A stretch of DNA of 64,000 nucleotides, from contig CADBDA010000016.1 in assembly GCA_902793295.1 (NCBI GenBank), positions 1-64,000 on the forward strand. Direction: 5' to 3'. The notes under the pieces are model-generated. The model was given only the letters and a program-made list of their open reading frames with translations. It did no database searches and was not told the origin of the DNA. Position 1 is the first letter of the stretch. The number at the start of each line of letters is the position of its first letter. The DNA comes from an uncultured Bacteroidota bacterium (lineage in GTDB: Bacteria > Bacteroidota > Bacteroidia > Bacteroidales > P3). The translations under genes and the position numbers were made by a program. This document shows positions 33,229 through 42,539 of the stretch, piece by piece.

Positions 33229-36200
33229 AGGAGCAGGGGTATGACTACGTCAAAGGCGAGGATATCGTGCGCAATCTCGACGAGGTGGTGCTGCGCGACG
33301 ACCTTGCGCAATATCTCCGCAGCCGCTACAAGAACGACGGCATCACGGAGCAGGAGGTGGAGGCGGCCATCCGCGTCATCACCCAGCGGATGGGCGGCTC
33401 GCTGTATGAAGAGAACCGACACACGATGAATCTGCTGATGGACGGCTTCTCGTTGAAACGTGAGGACGCGACTCGGCAGAACCTTTATATCCAACCCATC
33501 GCTTTCGAAGAGAGTCAGCTGAAACATAATATCTTCAAGATTGTCAATCAATACGACATCGTAGGGAACCAGCATCGCATCCCTGATGCCATTATCTTCC
33601 TGAACGGTCTGCCTGTTGTGGTGTTCGAGTTCAAGAGCGCCATTAAGCAGAACACCACCATCGAGGATGCCTACAAGCAGCTGACCATCCGCTACCGCCG
33701 CGACATCCCGGCTTTGTTCAAATACACCGCCTTCATCGTCATCTCCGACGGAGTGAACAACAAATTCGGCACACTCTATACCCCCTACGAATTCTTCTAT
33801 GCCTGGCGAAAGGTCAACGCCAAGGACAAGGCCGACAGCGGCATCCCCTCGCTGAAGACAATGGTGGCAGGATTGTTCCGTAAGGACCGCCTTATCGATG
33901 TCGTCCACAACTTCATCTACTTCCCCGACACATCGAAGGACGAGCGCAAGTTCATCTGCCGCTATCCGCAGTACTTCGCCGCCCGAGCATTGTACCAGAA
34001 CATCCTCAACCACAGCAAGCTCAACCCTGGCGGCGACGGCAAGGGCGGCACCTACTTCGGTGCCACCGGCTGCGGCAAGTCGCTGACGATGCTCTTCCTG
34101 TCGCGATTGCTGATGAAAAGCAAAGCCCTGTGCAGCCCCACCATCATCCTCATCACCGACCGCACCGACTTGGACGACCAGCTGTCGCGCCTGCTGCTCA
34201 ACGCCAAGCAGTTTGTCGGCGACAGCGTGATAGAGCAGGTGGAGAGCCGCGAGGATCTGAAAACCAAGCTTCAAGGACGCACCAGCGGCGGCGTGTTTCT
34301 CACCACCATACAGAAGTTCTCCAAAGACATCAACCTGCTCTCCAACCGCGCCAACATCATCTGCATCAGCGACGAGGCACACCGTTCGCAGACGGGATTG
34401 GAGGAGAAGGTGGAGATTACCGACAAGGGTGTGCGCCGCTCGTACGGCTTCGCCAAATACCTGCGCGACTCGCTGCCCAACGCTACCTACGTGGGCTTCA
34501 CCGGCACCCCCATCGACCCGACGCTCGAGGTCTTCGGTCCCATAGTGGATGAATACTCGATGATAGAGGCCGTGAACGACGGCATCACCAAGACCATCAT
34601 GTACGAGGGGCGCGCCTCGCACGTCTTCGCCGACAGCGAACTCATCAAGCAGATAGAAGCCTACTACGACAAATGTGCCGAAGAGGGCTCGACCGACTAC
34701 CAGATAGAGGAAAGCAAGCGGGCGATGACACAGATGAGCGTGCTGCTCAACAGTCCCGACCTTATCCATCGGCTGGCTGTCGATTTCATACAGCACTACG
34801 AACGCCGTGTGGAAGAGGGCAGCACCGTGAAAGGCAAGGCGATGATTGTCTGCGCCACCCGCGAGATAGGCTATGCCATCTACAAGGAGATTGTCGCCCT
34901 GCGTCCCGAATGGGCAGAGGTGAAAGTATGCGGCGACGGGGAAGAACTCAGCAAAGAGGAGGCCGAGAAGATAAAGCCGATGGAGAAGGTCAAAATGGTC
35001 TTCATCCGTCAGAAAGACGACCCCGAAGAGCTGTACAACCTGCTCGGCACCGACGAGGACCGCAAGAAACTGGACCTGCAGTTCAAGGAAGAGAAGTCGA
35101 ACTTCAAGATTGCCATCGTAGTGGATATGTGGATAACGGGCTTCGACGTGCCCTGCCTCGACACGATGTACTGCTACAAGCCGTTGCAGATGCACACCCT
35201 CATCCAGACCATCAGCCGTGTGAACCGCAACTATCCCGGCAAGGACAAAGGCTTGATTGTCGATTACCTCGGCATCAAGAAGAAGTTCAACCAGGCGATG
35301 AAGCGGTACGCCAATGGCGGACAGAACGAGACACCGGTGGAAACCATCGACAGCGCTGTCAAACTGTTCAAAGACGAGCTGGACGTGCTGCGGAGGATGT
35401 TCCACAATATCGACTACACCAAGTTCTTCACGGGTACGCCACTGGAGCAGCTGGACACCCTGCAGCTGGCCGCCGAGCGCATACAGCAGACCGACGAACT
35501 GGAGAAACGCTTCATGAAACACACCACCATCATGAAGTCGGCCTACAACATGTGCAACAATGACGAGCGCATAGAGAAATCAGAAGTCGATGATGTGCAT
35601 TTCTTCACAGGAGTGCGGTCGGTCATCTACAAGACCACCACCGGCGACTCGCCCGACGCCTCGCAGATGAACCGTCATGTGCTGAAGCTTGTCAACGAAG
35701 CGCTTATTTCTGAAGAGGTGGTTGCCATCAACACCATGCGGCTTGACAATAGCGAACAAATTGATCTGCTGGCCACACAGTATATGGAGAAGCTGAAGAA
35801 ACTGCCCTACAAGAACACCAAGGTGAAGCTGATGGAGCAGCTGCTGAAAAGGGTCATCGACAGCGTGAAGAAGGTCAACAAGGTGAAAGCCGTGAGCTTC
35901 ACAGAAAGGCTGAATGGTATCATAGACAAATACAACGACCGTTCGGACGACATCGTGCTAGCCGACGAGATTGTGACGGAAGTCGCCAAACAACTGGCCG
36001 ACCTCTTTGAGGAAATCAAAAAAGACAGCGTGCTGCCTGACGGCATTCCCAATATCGAGGTAAAGGCCTTCTATGACATTCTGAAGTCGGTGGCAGAACA
36101 ATACGGCTTTCTTGACGAATATACAGAAGAACAATATATTGCCCTTGCCAAGGATGTGAAGGAGGTGGTGGATGATAAGACACAGTATATCGACTGGGAC

Positions 36201-36860
36201 AAGAAGGCTGACATCAAAGCGCAGCTGAAGGTCCAAATTATCCTTACCCTCGCCAAGCACAAGTATCCACCGGCCACACGCGACGAAGTCTTCAAGGCCA
36301 TCTTCGAGCAGGCAGAGAATTTCAAGAAGAACAGAAATGATTCAACACACGAAGTGATTCGGCCTTATCAAGTTGATGAGGAATATGAGAGGATTATGGT
36401 AGCAGAAGACTACGAATTCTACCAATGGAAAGAAACAAACGATGAAATGTCGAGCGTATTTGGTGACAACAAGACCGTCCTGTTGGGTTGCTACAAGAAT
36501 AAGAAGCATCTAAGCTGGATTCAGGAGCAGAAAATATATAACATCCGCTTGGGCACAAGAAAGGGGTCGAAGGCGGGCGAATCGGAATTGTTTGAAAGAA
36601 CATCGCATCTCGTACTTTATGATGTTGACCACCCGTACAAACAGCTGTTTTTTAATATAGAGTCGTGTGCAGAGATGTCGGGTGAACAACTAAAAGAAGT
36701 TGGCTATCCAAAAGAAAAGCCAGGAAAGATATACATGACATTTAAGCTTGTCGAAACATCTTCGAATGCGCATGCCTTATATGGACCAAGCTTAATAGAA
36801 CAAATATCCGAAGAGCATCCGGAACATGTAAAAGGAACGCCTGTGTTTTTAGAGCTGTAA
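33177..36860 (+). CDS. hsdR: Type I restriction endonuclease subunit R (HsdR) with extra C-terminal region
   Basis: 1227 residues. Translocates on DNA and cuts. Nuclease domain: VVFEFKSAIKQ (Glu-x-Lys at about 150). Superfamily 2 motor: GATGCGKS (about 295-302), SDEAHRSQ (about 398), YVGFTGTPID, and later DMWITGFDVPCLDTMY and QTISRVNRNYPGKDKG. A helical C-terminal domain follows to about residue 1050. The last 170 residues (EFYQWKETNDEMSS, RTSHLVLYDVDHPYKQLFF, KIYMTFKLVE) are AT-richer and not part of the HsdR I know (about 1050-1090 residues), so they look like an added domain. It is transcribed with hsdM and hsdS. Confidence 0.95.
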   Translation: MPYFNESQLEMSIVTLLQEQGYDYVKGEDIVRNLDEVVLRDDLAQYLRSRYKNDGITEQEVEAAIRVITQRMGGSLYEENRHTMNLLMDGFSLKREDATRQNLYIQPIAFEESQLKHNIFKIVNQYDIVGNQHRIPDAIIFLNGLPVVVFEFKSAIKQNTTIEDAYKQLTIRYRRDIPALFKYTAFIVISDGVNNKFGTLYTPYEFFYAWRKVNAKDKADSGIPSLKTMVAGLFRKDRLIDVVHNFIYFPDTSKDERKFICRYPQYFAARALYQNILNHSKLNPGGDGKGGTYFGATGCGKSLTMLFLSRLLMKSKALCSPTIILITDRTDLDDQLSRLLLNAKQFVGDSVIEQVESREDLKTKLQGRTSGGVFLTTIQKFSKDINLLSNRANIICISDEAHRSQTGLEEKVEITDKGVRRSYGFAKYLRDSLPNATYVGFTGTPIDPTLEVFGPIVDEYSMIEAVNDGITKTIMYEGRASHVFADSELIKQIEAYYDKCAEEGSTDYQIEESKRAMTQMSVLLNSPDLIHRLAVDFIQHYERRVEEGSTVKGKAMIVCATREIGYAIYKEIVALRPEWAEVKVCGDGEELSKEEAEKIKPMEKVKMVFIRQKDDPEELYNLLGTDEDRKKLDLQFKEEKSNFKIAIVVDMWITGFDVPCLDTMYCYKPLQMHTLIQTISRVNRNYPGKDKGLIVDYLGIKKKFNQAMKRYANGGQNETPVETIDSAVKLFKDELDVLRRMFHNIDYTKFFTGTPLEQLDTLQLAAERIQQTDELEKRFMKHTTIMKSAYNMCNNDERIEKSEVDDVHFFTGVRSVIYKTTTGDSPDASQMNRHVLKLVNEALISEEVVAINTMRLDNSEQIDLLATQYMEKLKKLPYKNTKVKLMEQLLKRVIDSVKKVNKVKAVSFTERLNGIIDKYNDRSDDIVLADEIVTEVAKQLADLFEEIKKDSVLPDGIPNIEVKAFYDILKSVAEQYGFLDEYTEEQYIALAKDVKEVVDDKTQYIDWDKKADIKAQLKVQIILTLAKHKYPPATRDEVFKAIFEQAENFKKNRNDSTHEVIRPYQVDEEYERIMVAEDYEFYQWKETNDEMSSVFGDNKTVLLGCYKNKKHLSWIQEQKIYNIRLGTRKGSKAGESELFERTSHLVLYDVDHPYKQLFFNIESCAEMSGEQLKEVGYPKEKPGKIYMTFKLVETSSNAHALYGPSLIEQISEEHPEHVKGTPVFLEL

Positions 36861-36992
36861 AAGATATCAATCTTGAATGATTAAATGCTTTAATGTGTAA
36901 CTATAATAAACCCAGTTTATTTGCACCAGAAAACACCACCTGTTTTGGATATTGTAAGAAATGTGTGATTCAATAACAAAAACTGCATAGAT

Positions 36993-39083
36993 ATGAAAGG
37001 AGAGGCTCAGCCATTAATAAAATTCTTTGACGGCTCTGACAAGAGGTTTATCATCCCTCTTTATCAGCGCAACTATGACTGGAAAATCGAAAACTGCCAG
37101 CAGTTGTTCAATGACCTGTTGAAACTGCACAAGACGAAGAGAAAAAGCCACTTCTTTGGCAGCATTGTGTCGAGTATTGAAAATGGCTCGGAAGACAGAT
37201 TCATTATCGACGGTCAGCAGCGAATAACAACGGTGTCGCTTATCTTGATTGCCCTGGTGAATGCATATAAGGAAAACGCCATAGAGGCCACGGACAAGAA
37301 GATAACGGAGAAAATATTCAAACGATATCTTGTTGACGAATATCAGGAAGACGAGCGCAAGGTGAAGCTGAAGCCCATAAAGAAAGATATGCAGGCTTTT
37401 GATGCGTTGCTTTATAAAACAAGGGACAATTATGTGAAGGAGTCGAATGTGACGCGCAACTACGACTTCTTCTATGAAGAAATACTGAAAAGCAAACTTT
37501 CTGTCGACGAGGTTTTCGAAACAATAAAGAAACTTGAAGTGATCAACATCAAGTTGGAGGAGGACGACGATGCACAGTTGATATTTGAAAGTCTGAACTC
37601 CACTGGCCTTGACCTGAGCGAGGCAGATAAAATACGCAACTATCTGCTCATGTCGCTGACACCTGCCCAGCAGGATGACTTATATACCCGTTATTGGAAT
37701 CCTATAGAAGAAAAAACCGACTATGAGCCCACATCGTTCGTTCGTGACTACCTGACCATGAAGCAAGGTAAAATAGGACGCATCGACAAAATATATTTCA
37801 TCTTTAAAGATTATGCGGAAAACAGCCCTATGGATAAGGCTGTATTGATGGAAGACATGTATCATTATGCACAGATCTACCATCAGATAAACCATGCTGA
37901 AATGGGCATTGACAAAATTGACAGGAAACTGAAACAGCTCAGAACATTAGAGTCAACGATTGTGTATCCGTTCTTCATGGCGTTCTTTGACTATGCGGAG
38001 AAGTATGGGTTGTCTGATGATGAACGATATCGGGTGCTGGACATTGTGGAAGCATATTATGCGCGCAGAATTATCTGTAATCTTCCTTCTAATGCATTGA
38101 ATAAGGTGTTTGCCACTTTGCACAAGGACGTGATGAACCAGATAGAAAGAAACACCACCTCACAAGCTGAAGAACCGTATTATATTGATGTGCTTACATA
38201 TTTGCTGCTCAATAAGGCGCGATCTTCGGTGTTCCCTCGCGACGAGGAAGTGAAGACCGATTTCGCTGTGCGTCAGGTGTACAAGATTCCCACGCCGTAT
38301 CGTCTGTTTATCTTGGAGCGGCTGGAGAACCAAGATAATAACGAAAGGCATGATGTTGTCAAGCTGCTGTCAAATAAAGAGATCACAATCGAACACATCA
38401 TGCCTCAAACGCTATCTGAGAAGTGGAAGGCGAGTTTGGGCGAGAATTGGGAGACGGTACACCAGCAATATCTCCATACGATGGCGAATTTGACGCTTAC
38501 AGGATACAACTCACAATACAGCAACCTGACCTTCGTTGAGAAACGCGATATGGAGAAGGGGTTTAAGGAAAGCGCTTTCCGTCTCAATAATTATGTGAAG
38601 AATTGTGATAAATGGACCGAAACAGAGTTGTTGGAGCGTCAGCAACAGCTCTTAAAGGTATTCTTGAAGTTGTGGCCCATGCCGTCGACGGCGTTTGAGC
38701 CGGTTAAACGCGATGTCGAAAGCGTATCGATGGACGAAGAGGATTTCGAATTCACAGGCAAAAAGCTTCAGGCGTACATCTATAAAGGAGTTCGTTATAC
38801 CGTGAATACTTGGAAAGAGATGCTGATTCAGGTTTGTGGTCATGTACTATTAGAGTATCGTCCAACAATCGAATGGCTCTGCGCCAATGAGAAACATGGA
38901 TTTTCGTTCAAATCCGAGACCTGGCGACGAGAATTAGGACAGGATATGTACGTTTGGAGTGACAATAGCACCAACACAAAACTGAGCATACTGCATGGGT
39001 TATTCAATGAATGTGACATTCCTTTTTCGGAGTTGGCCTTTGAGTTCAGACCTGATGTGGAATATGATGAAAGCGAGGAATAG
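36993..39083 (+). CDS. DUF262/DUF1524 protein (GmrSD-like, ParB-type NTPase plus HNH)
   Basis: 696 residues. DUF262 head: FIIPLYQRNYDWK, then IDGQQRITT at about 72-80, the ParB-like nucleotide-hydrolysis motif. DUF1524 part: EHIMPQTLSEKW (about 467) followed by MANLTLTGYNSQYSN, an HNH nuclease. About 110 further residues (KLQAYIYKGVRYTVNTWKEM to FSELAFEFRPD) form an extra C-terminal module seen in this subfamily. GmrSD proteins cut phage DNA carrying modified cytosines; this is family knowledge, not shown for this gene. It lies 132 bases after hsdR. Confidence 0.88.
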   Translation: MKGEAQPLIKFFDGSDKRFIIPLYQRNYDWKIENCQQLFNDLLKLHKTKRKSHFFGSIVSSIENGSEDRFIIDGQQRITTVSLILIALVNAYKENAIEATDKKITEKIFKRYLVDEYQEDERKVKLKPIKKDMQAFDALLYKTRDNYVKESNVTRNYDFFYEEILKSKLSVDEVFETIKKLEVINIKLEEDDDAQLIFESLNSTGLDLSEADKIRNYLLMSLTPAQQDDLYTRYWNPIEEKTDYEPTSFVRDYLTMKQGKIGRIDKIYFIFKDYAENSPMDKAVLMEDMYHYAQIYHQINHAEMGIDKIDRKLKQLRTLESTIVYPFFMAFFDYAEKYGLSDDERYRVLDIVEAYYARRIICNLPSNALNKVFATLHKDVMNQIERNTTSQAEEPYYIDVLTYLLLNKARSSVFPRDEEVKTDFAVRQVYKIPTPYRLFILERLENQDNNERHDVVKLLSNKEITIEHIMPQTLSEKWKASLGENWETVHQQYLHTMANLTLTGYNSQYSNLTFVEKRDMEKGFKESAFRLNNYVKNCDKWTETELLERQQQLLKVFLKLWPMPSTAFEPVKRDVESVSMDEEDFEFTGKKLQAYIYKGVRYTVNTWKEMLIQVCGHVLLEYRPTIEWLCANEKHGFSFKSETWRRELGQDMYVWSDNSTNTKLSILHGLFNECDIPFSELAFEFRPDVEYDESEE

Positions 39084-39170
39084 ACATTAGTGATAAAGGA
39101 AGATACGAATTGAGTGCCTTTATGTGTAATTCTTGAACAATTGATTGCTTGAACTGAGGTCGGCGGTATG

Positions 39171-39290
39171 GTTAAGGGTTCACGGTTAAGTGTTAAGGGG
39201 TCAAATAGAATGCGTTAATGTGTAAATGCGTAAATGCAATATAAATGTGTGAATGTGTAAATATGTAAGTGAAAATTGGAAAGATAATAT
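39171..39290. repeat. Short repeats ATGTGTAAA before the second Fic gene
   Basis: GGTTAAG/GGTTAAGTG and TAATGTGTAAATGCGTAAATG then GTGAATGTGTAAATATG repeat with drift. AT-rich leader with no promoter consensus that I can find. Confidence 0.4.
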
Positions 39291-40484
39291 TTGAATATGA
39301 GCAACGATAAGGATGGATATTTAAACTTTGACGAGTATATACGCCAAGGGGAGCCCAGCCAGAAGGAAAAAGCGGGCTATTGGCAGACGGCTATCGGGCT
39401 TCAGGCTGTGGATGGCCTGACGGTTTCGGACTATCTGCAAGATACGGCACGTCGGCACATTGAAGGAGATATTACTATCGATGATGCTCGAGAACTTGTC
39501 AATCAATACTATATTACAAAGACAGCCCATGATGCTAACGACGAAGACCAAGAGGAAGCCGACCGTGTATCGTCAAATATCGTAAAAGTACTGTCCAGTC
39601 CTACTTTCAACTTCACCACTGGTGGCTACCAATCTGTACATCGTCGGGAATTTGAAGGTGTGCTGAAGCATGCTGGTGAATTCCGCACATACAATATCAC
39701 CAAGAAAGAATGGGTGCTGGAAGGAGACACTGTACTATACCTGAACTGGGAAGACTTGCGTCGCACCATAGATTACGATTTGGAGCAGGAACGTGCATAC
39801 ACCTACAAAGGGAAGGTTCCTGACGAACTGATAACCCATTTGGCTCGGTTTGTCTCGGGGTTGTGGCAGATTCACGCTTACGGAGAAGGCAACACACGCA
39901 CCACTGCCGTTTTTACCATACAGTATCTCCGCTCCTTGGGATTTGATGTGGACAACGATCAGTTTGCAAAACACTCATGGTATTTTCGAAATGCACTGGT
40001 GCGTGCCAACTACCGTAATGTAACGAAAGGAATAGAATATACACCTGTTTTTTTGGAGCGTTTTTTCCGCAATCTGCTGCTTGGAGAACAATGGGACCTG
40101 CGCAACCGCTATCTTCATATCCATCCGACATCAGAATGGAGCGTTCAACCCAACCTTGCCACCCCCACAAGTACCCCCACAAGTACCCCCACAAGTACGC
40201 TTGCAAACAACTTAAATCCAAATAGTAAATTCAATACAAACAACAACGCCATCGTTGAACTTGTTCGGGTGATAGGAGCCGAGGAGTTGAGTATAAAACA
40301 GATGATGGAAATCAAGGGACTCAAGGATCGCAAGAACTTCATTGATTATCATCTCGAGCCTGCTATGACAGAGAATTTCGTGCGGCGAAAATACCCCGAC
40401 CGTCCCAATCATCCAAGGCAGAAATACCTGTTAACGGTGAAGGGTGTGGCTCTATATAATGAATTAATAAAAGGAGGGATGTAA
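39291..40484 (+). CDS. Fic family protein with built-in VbhA-like antitoxin domain, copy 2
   Basis: 397 residues, paralogue of the Fic protein at 30.7 kb with the same three-part plan. N-terminal AIGLQAVDGLTVSDYL and ARRHIEGDITIDDAREL form the inhibitory module. The Fic motif is HAYGEGNTRTTAVF at 195-208 (Tyr and Gly where copy 1 has Phe and Arg). The linker contains PTSTPTSTPTST from a 12-base repeat, then the winged helix (IVELVRVIGAEELSIKQMM to GVALYNELIKGGM). An 80-residue loop of copy 1 is shorter here. It is the last gene of the island. Confidence 0.88.
   Translation: MNMSNDKDGYLNFDEYIRQGEPSQKEKAGYWQTAIGLQAVDGLTVSDYLQDTARRHIEGDITIDDARELVNQYYITKTAHDANDEDQEEADRVSSNIVKVLSSPTFNFTTGGYQSVHRREFEGVLKHAGEFRTYNITKKEWVLEGDTVLYLNWEDLRRTIDYDLEQERAYTYKGKVPDELITHLARFVSGLWQIHAYGEGNTRTTAVFTIQYLRSLGFDVDNDQFAKHSWYFRNALVRANYRNVTKGIEYTPVFLERFFRNLLLGEQWDLRNRYLHIHPTSEWSVQPNLATPTSTPTSTPTSTLANNLNPNSKFNTNNNAIVELVRVIGAEELSIKQMMEIKGLKDRKNFIDYHLEPAMTENFVRRKYPDRPNHPRQKYLLTVKGVALYNELIKGGM
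40162..40197 (+). repeat. 12-bp x 3 in-frame repeat in Fic 2 linker
   Basis: CCCCCACAAGTA three times, encoding the (PTST)n linker ahead of the winged helix. Confidence 0.9.
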
Positions 40485-40500
40485 TTTAGTATCGAAAAAA

Positions 40501-40564
40501 ATGACTTTTCTGGAATCAATTCCCAAAAAGTCATAACTTTTTTGGAGTTAATTCCAAAAAAGTT
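40501..40564. promoter_or_regulatory. Two tandem palindromes, likely operators
   Basis: Dyad 1 (40501-40534): ATGACTTTT...AAAAGTCAT with inner GGAAT/ATTCC and two mismatches. Dyad 2 (40535-40564): AACTTTTTTGGA...TCCAAAAAAGTT, one mismatch. Both share an ACTTTT-TGGA half-site. Dyad 2 covers the -33 element of the next promoter, so a bound protein would block it. They could also end transcription of the Fic gene. Confidence 0.7.
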
Positions 40565-40574
40565 GTATATTTGC
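40541..40574 (+). promoter_or_regulatory. Promoter of the alpha/beta hydrolase
   Basis: TTTG (40541-40544), 21 bases, TATATTTGC (40566-40574). The start codon is 17 bases further on, so the leader is only about 10 bases. Confidence 0.7.
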
Positions 40575-40591
40575 ATCGTAAAACATTAGAT

Positions 40592-41476
40592 ATGAAACAA
40601 TATAATATTACCGAAGGCTATATGCCGTTTTTGAACTACAAGACCTATTACCGCATTGTCGGCGAACCGTCGGACAAGCCGGCGTTGCTGCTGCTGCACG
40701 GAGGTCCGGGCAGCACCCACAACTACTTCGAGGTGCTTGACCGTATCGCCGACACGGGCCGACAGGTAATATCGTACGACCAGATAGGTTGCGGCAACTC
40801 TTATTTGGACGGACATCCCGAACTGTGGACCCAGGAGACTTGGATCAACGAACTCATCGCCCTACGTGAGCATCTGCACCTCGACCAAGTACACATCCTC
40901 GGCCAGTCGTGGGGCGCCATGCAGGCCATCGCCTACATCATCGACCATCAGCCTCAAGGGGTCAAGTCGGTAATCCTTTCGTCGGGTCACGCCTCGAGCT
41001 CGCTATGGGCCAGCGAACAGCACCGCCTCATCAAGTATATGTCGCAGGAGGACCAGGAGGCTATCCGCCGCGCAGAAGCCTCGGGCAAGTGGAATGACCC
41101 CGACTACCTCCGCGCCAACGAGCATTACTATGAGCGTTACGTCATTAGCGTCGACGAGCATTCTCCCGAGTGCCTGCGCCGTCTGAAACGTGCGGGCAAC
41201 GAGGCCTACCTCTACGGCTGGGGCCCCAACGAGTACCAGCCCCTGGGCAGCTTGAAAGATTTTGAATATACCGACCGCCTCGACCAAATCAAACAGCCCT
41301 GCCTGATATGCAGCGGCACACGCGATATCTGCACCCCGGTGGTGGCGGCGTCGCTCTACGAGAATATCCCCAACAGCCGTTGGGAGGTCTTCAAGGGCGC
41401 ACGGCACACCTGCTTCGTCGAACAAACCGACAAGTACTGCGCTATCCTGGAGAAATGGTTGGAGGAGTATGATTAG
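40592..41476 (+). CDS. Proline iminopeptidase-like alpha/beta hydrolase
   Basis: 294 residues. HGGPGSTHNYF (oxyanion loop), GQSWGAMQAI (nucleophile Ser), CSGTRDICTPV (acid) and GARHTCFVEQ (His) make a full catalytic set, and the HGGPG plus proline-iminopeptidase-type cap suggest release of N-terminal proline or another small residue from peptides. Cytoplasmic, no signal. A TTG further upstream (40571) lies inside the promoter, so ATG 40592 is used. The tandem palindromes point to specific repression. Exact substrate uncertain; tricorn-factor-like aminopeptidases look alike. Confidence 0.85.
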   Translation: MKQYNITEGYMPFLNYKTYYRIVGEPSDKPALLLLHGGPGSTHNYFEVLDRIADTGRQVISYDQIGCGNSYLDGHPELWTQETWINELIALREHLHLDQVHILGQSWGAMQAIAYIIDHQPQGVKSVILSSGHASSSLWASEQHRLIKYMSQEDQEAIRRAEASGKWNDPDYLRANEHYYERYVISVDEHSPECLRRLKRAGNEAYLYGWGPNEYQPLGSLKDFEYTDRLDQIKQPCLICSGTRDICTPVVAASLYENIPNSRWEVFKGARHTCFVEQTDKYCAILEKWLEEYD

Positions 41477-41572
41477 GCGTGGGAACACTAGGGATTGACG
41501 ACCGATGCTAAAAATGGTTTAATACCAATGTTTTATAAATAGATAGTGAATTTTATCCAATATCAAACACAG

Positions 41573-41589
41573 GGCACCGGCCTGGTGCC
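41573..41589. repeat. Hairpin before the lipoprotein gene
   Basis: GGCACC-GGCCT-GGTGCC, 27 bases before the start at 41617. It may be a leader hairpin; there is no T-tract. Confidence 0.35.
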
Positions 41590-41616
41590 AATCGACAAAC
41601 AAAATGCTAACAAACC

Positions 41617-42534
41617 ATGAAAAAAACACTTGTAATTGCCTTTGCCGCCCTGCTGATGGCGGCATGCACCGAAAACGAAGAAAAACTGAAACAACGTGCC
41701 GAGGAGCTGTGCCGCTACATTCCCGACAAGGAGCTGCAGGAACAGTCGAAGGACTATATGACGGCGGACTTCTACGCCGTGCTGGACACCATGTTCAACC
41801 TGCTGCCGGAGTTTGAGGGCATGGATTACGAATGGCTCTACTACTTCGTGTCGGGTAACGACGGGTCAAAACCCGAATTCAGCGTCGACGCCGTGGAGCT
41901 GACCGACAAGAGCCATGCCGTGGCCACCATCGGCGTGCGGCAGGTGTCGGGGAACAAAGCGTTCGACGAAGCCATCGAACCCGTTGAGCACAAGCTCTAC
42001 ATGGAGAAGGTGGACGGCCAATGGCTGATGTGCGATTTCGACGGGCACAAGGCCGACTGCATCCGCCAGATAGCCATGAGCCGCAAAGAACAGGCCCTGC
42101 GTGACGCCATCGGCGACTACCTGGTGAAGGAGATCGGCGCGCAATACGAGAAGGGCGAAATCTGCATACCGGTGCAGATGATGGTGCACGAGGAGGAGGG
42201 GCTCTTCATGGGCGACTTCTGGGTGCAATGGTACAACGTGGTGGGCGACACCCTGAAATGCGTTTCGGGCGGCAACCACAGCGGTGTGATGAAAATTGGC
42301 CAGGAGAACGGCAAATACGTCGTGAGCTCGTTCGAACAGACGGTGGACGGTGCGGGCAACGACGCCAGCGCCCGCAGCATTTTCGGCAACTACTACGACG
42401 TATACAGCGACATTCATAGCGACGATGTGATGGTGGAAAATATCCGCCAACAGCAGCTGGGCAACTACGTGAAACGTCACCAGATCAACGCCAAATACTA
42501 TCAGGATTACGGCTGGAACGCCGTGGCGCTATAA
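41617..42534 (+). CDS. Lipoprotein of unknown function
   Basis: 305 residues. The signal peptide KKTLVIAFAALLMAAC ends in a lipobox Cys at 17. The first half (FYAVLDTMFNLLPEF, then AVATIGVRQVSGNKAF and HKLYMEKVDGQWLMCDFDG) resembles the small cystatin/NTF2-like folds used in DUF3828-type lipoproteins; the second half (MMVHEEEGLFMGDFWVQWYNV) I do not recognise. It is followed after 5 bases by the helical protein, so both may be one unit. Confidence 0.65.
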   Translation: MKKTLVIAFAALLMAACTENEEKLKQRAEELCRYIPDKELQEQSKDYMTADFYAVLDTMFNLLPEFEGMDYEWLYYFVSGNDGSKPEFSVDAVELTDKSHAVATIGVRQVSGNKAFDEAIEPVEHKLYMEKVDGQWLMCDFDGHKADCIRQIAMSRKEQALRDAIGDYLVKEIGAQYEKGEICIPVQMMVHEEEGLFMGDFWVQWYNVVGDTLKCVSGGNHSGVMKIGQENGKYVVSSFEQTVDGAGNDASARSIFGNYYDVYSDIHSDDVMVENIRQQQLGNYVKRHQINAKYYQDYGWNAVAL

Positions 42535-42539
42535 GAGAG

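Noticed and set aside
33201..35522. 773-codon open frame antisense to hsdR
   Set aside because: Mirror of the HsdR motor domain, no recognisable motif.
23716..40591. Integrative element with integrase or transposase
   Set aside because: No integrase, transposase, relaxase or tRNA attachment site is seen in or beside the island.
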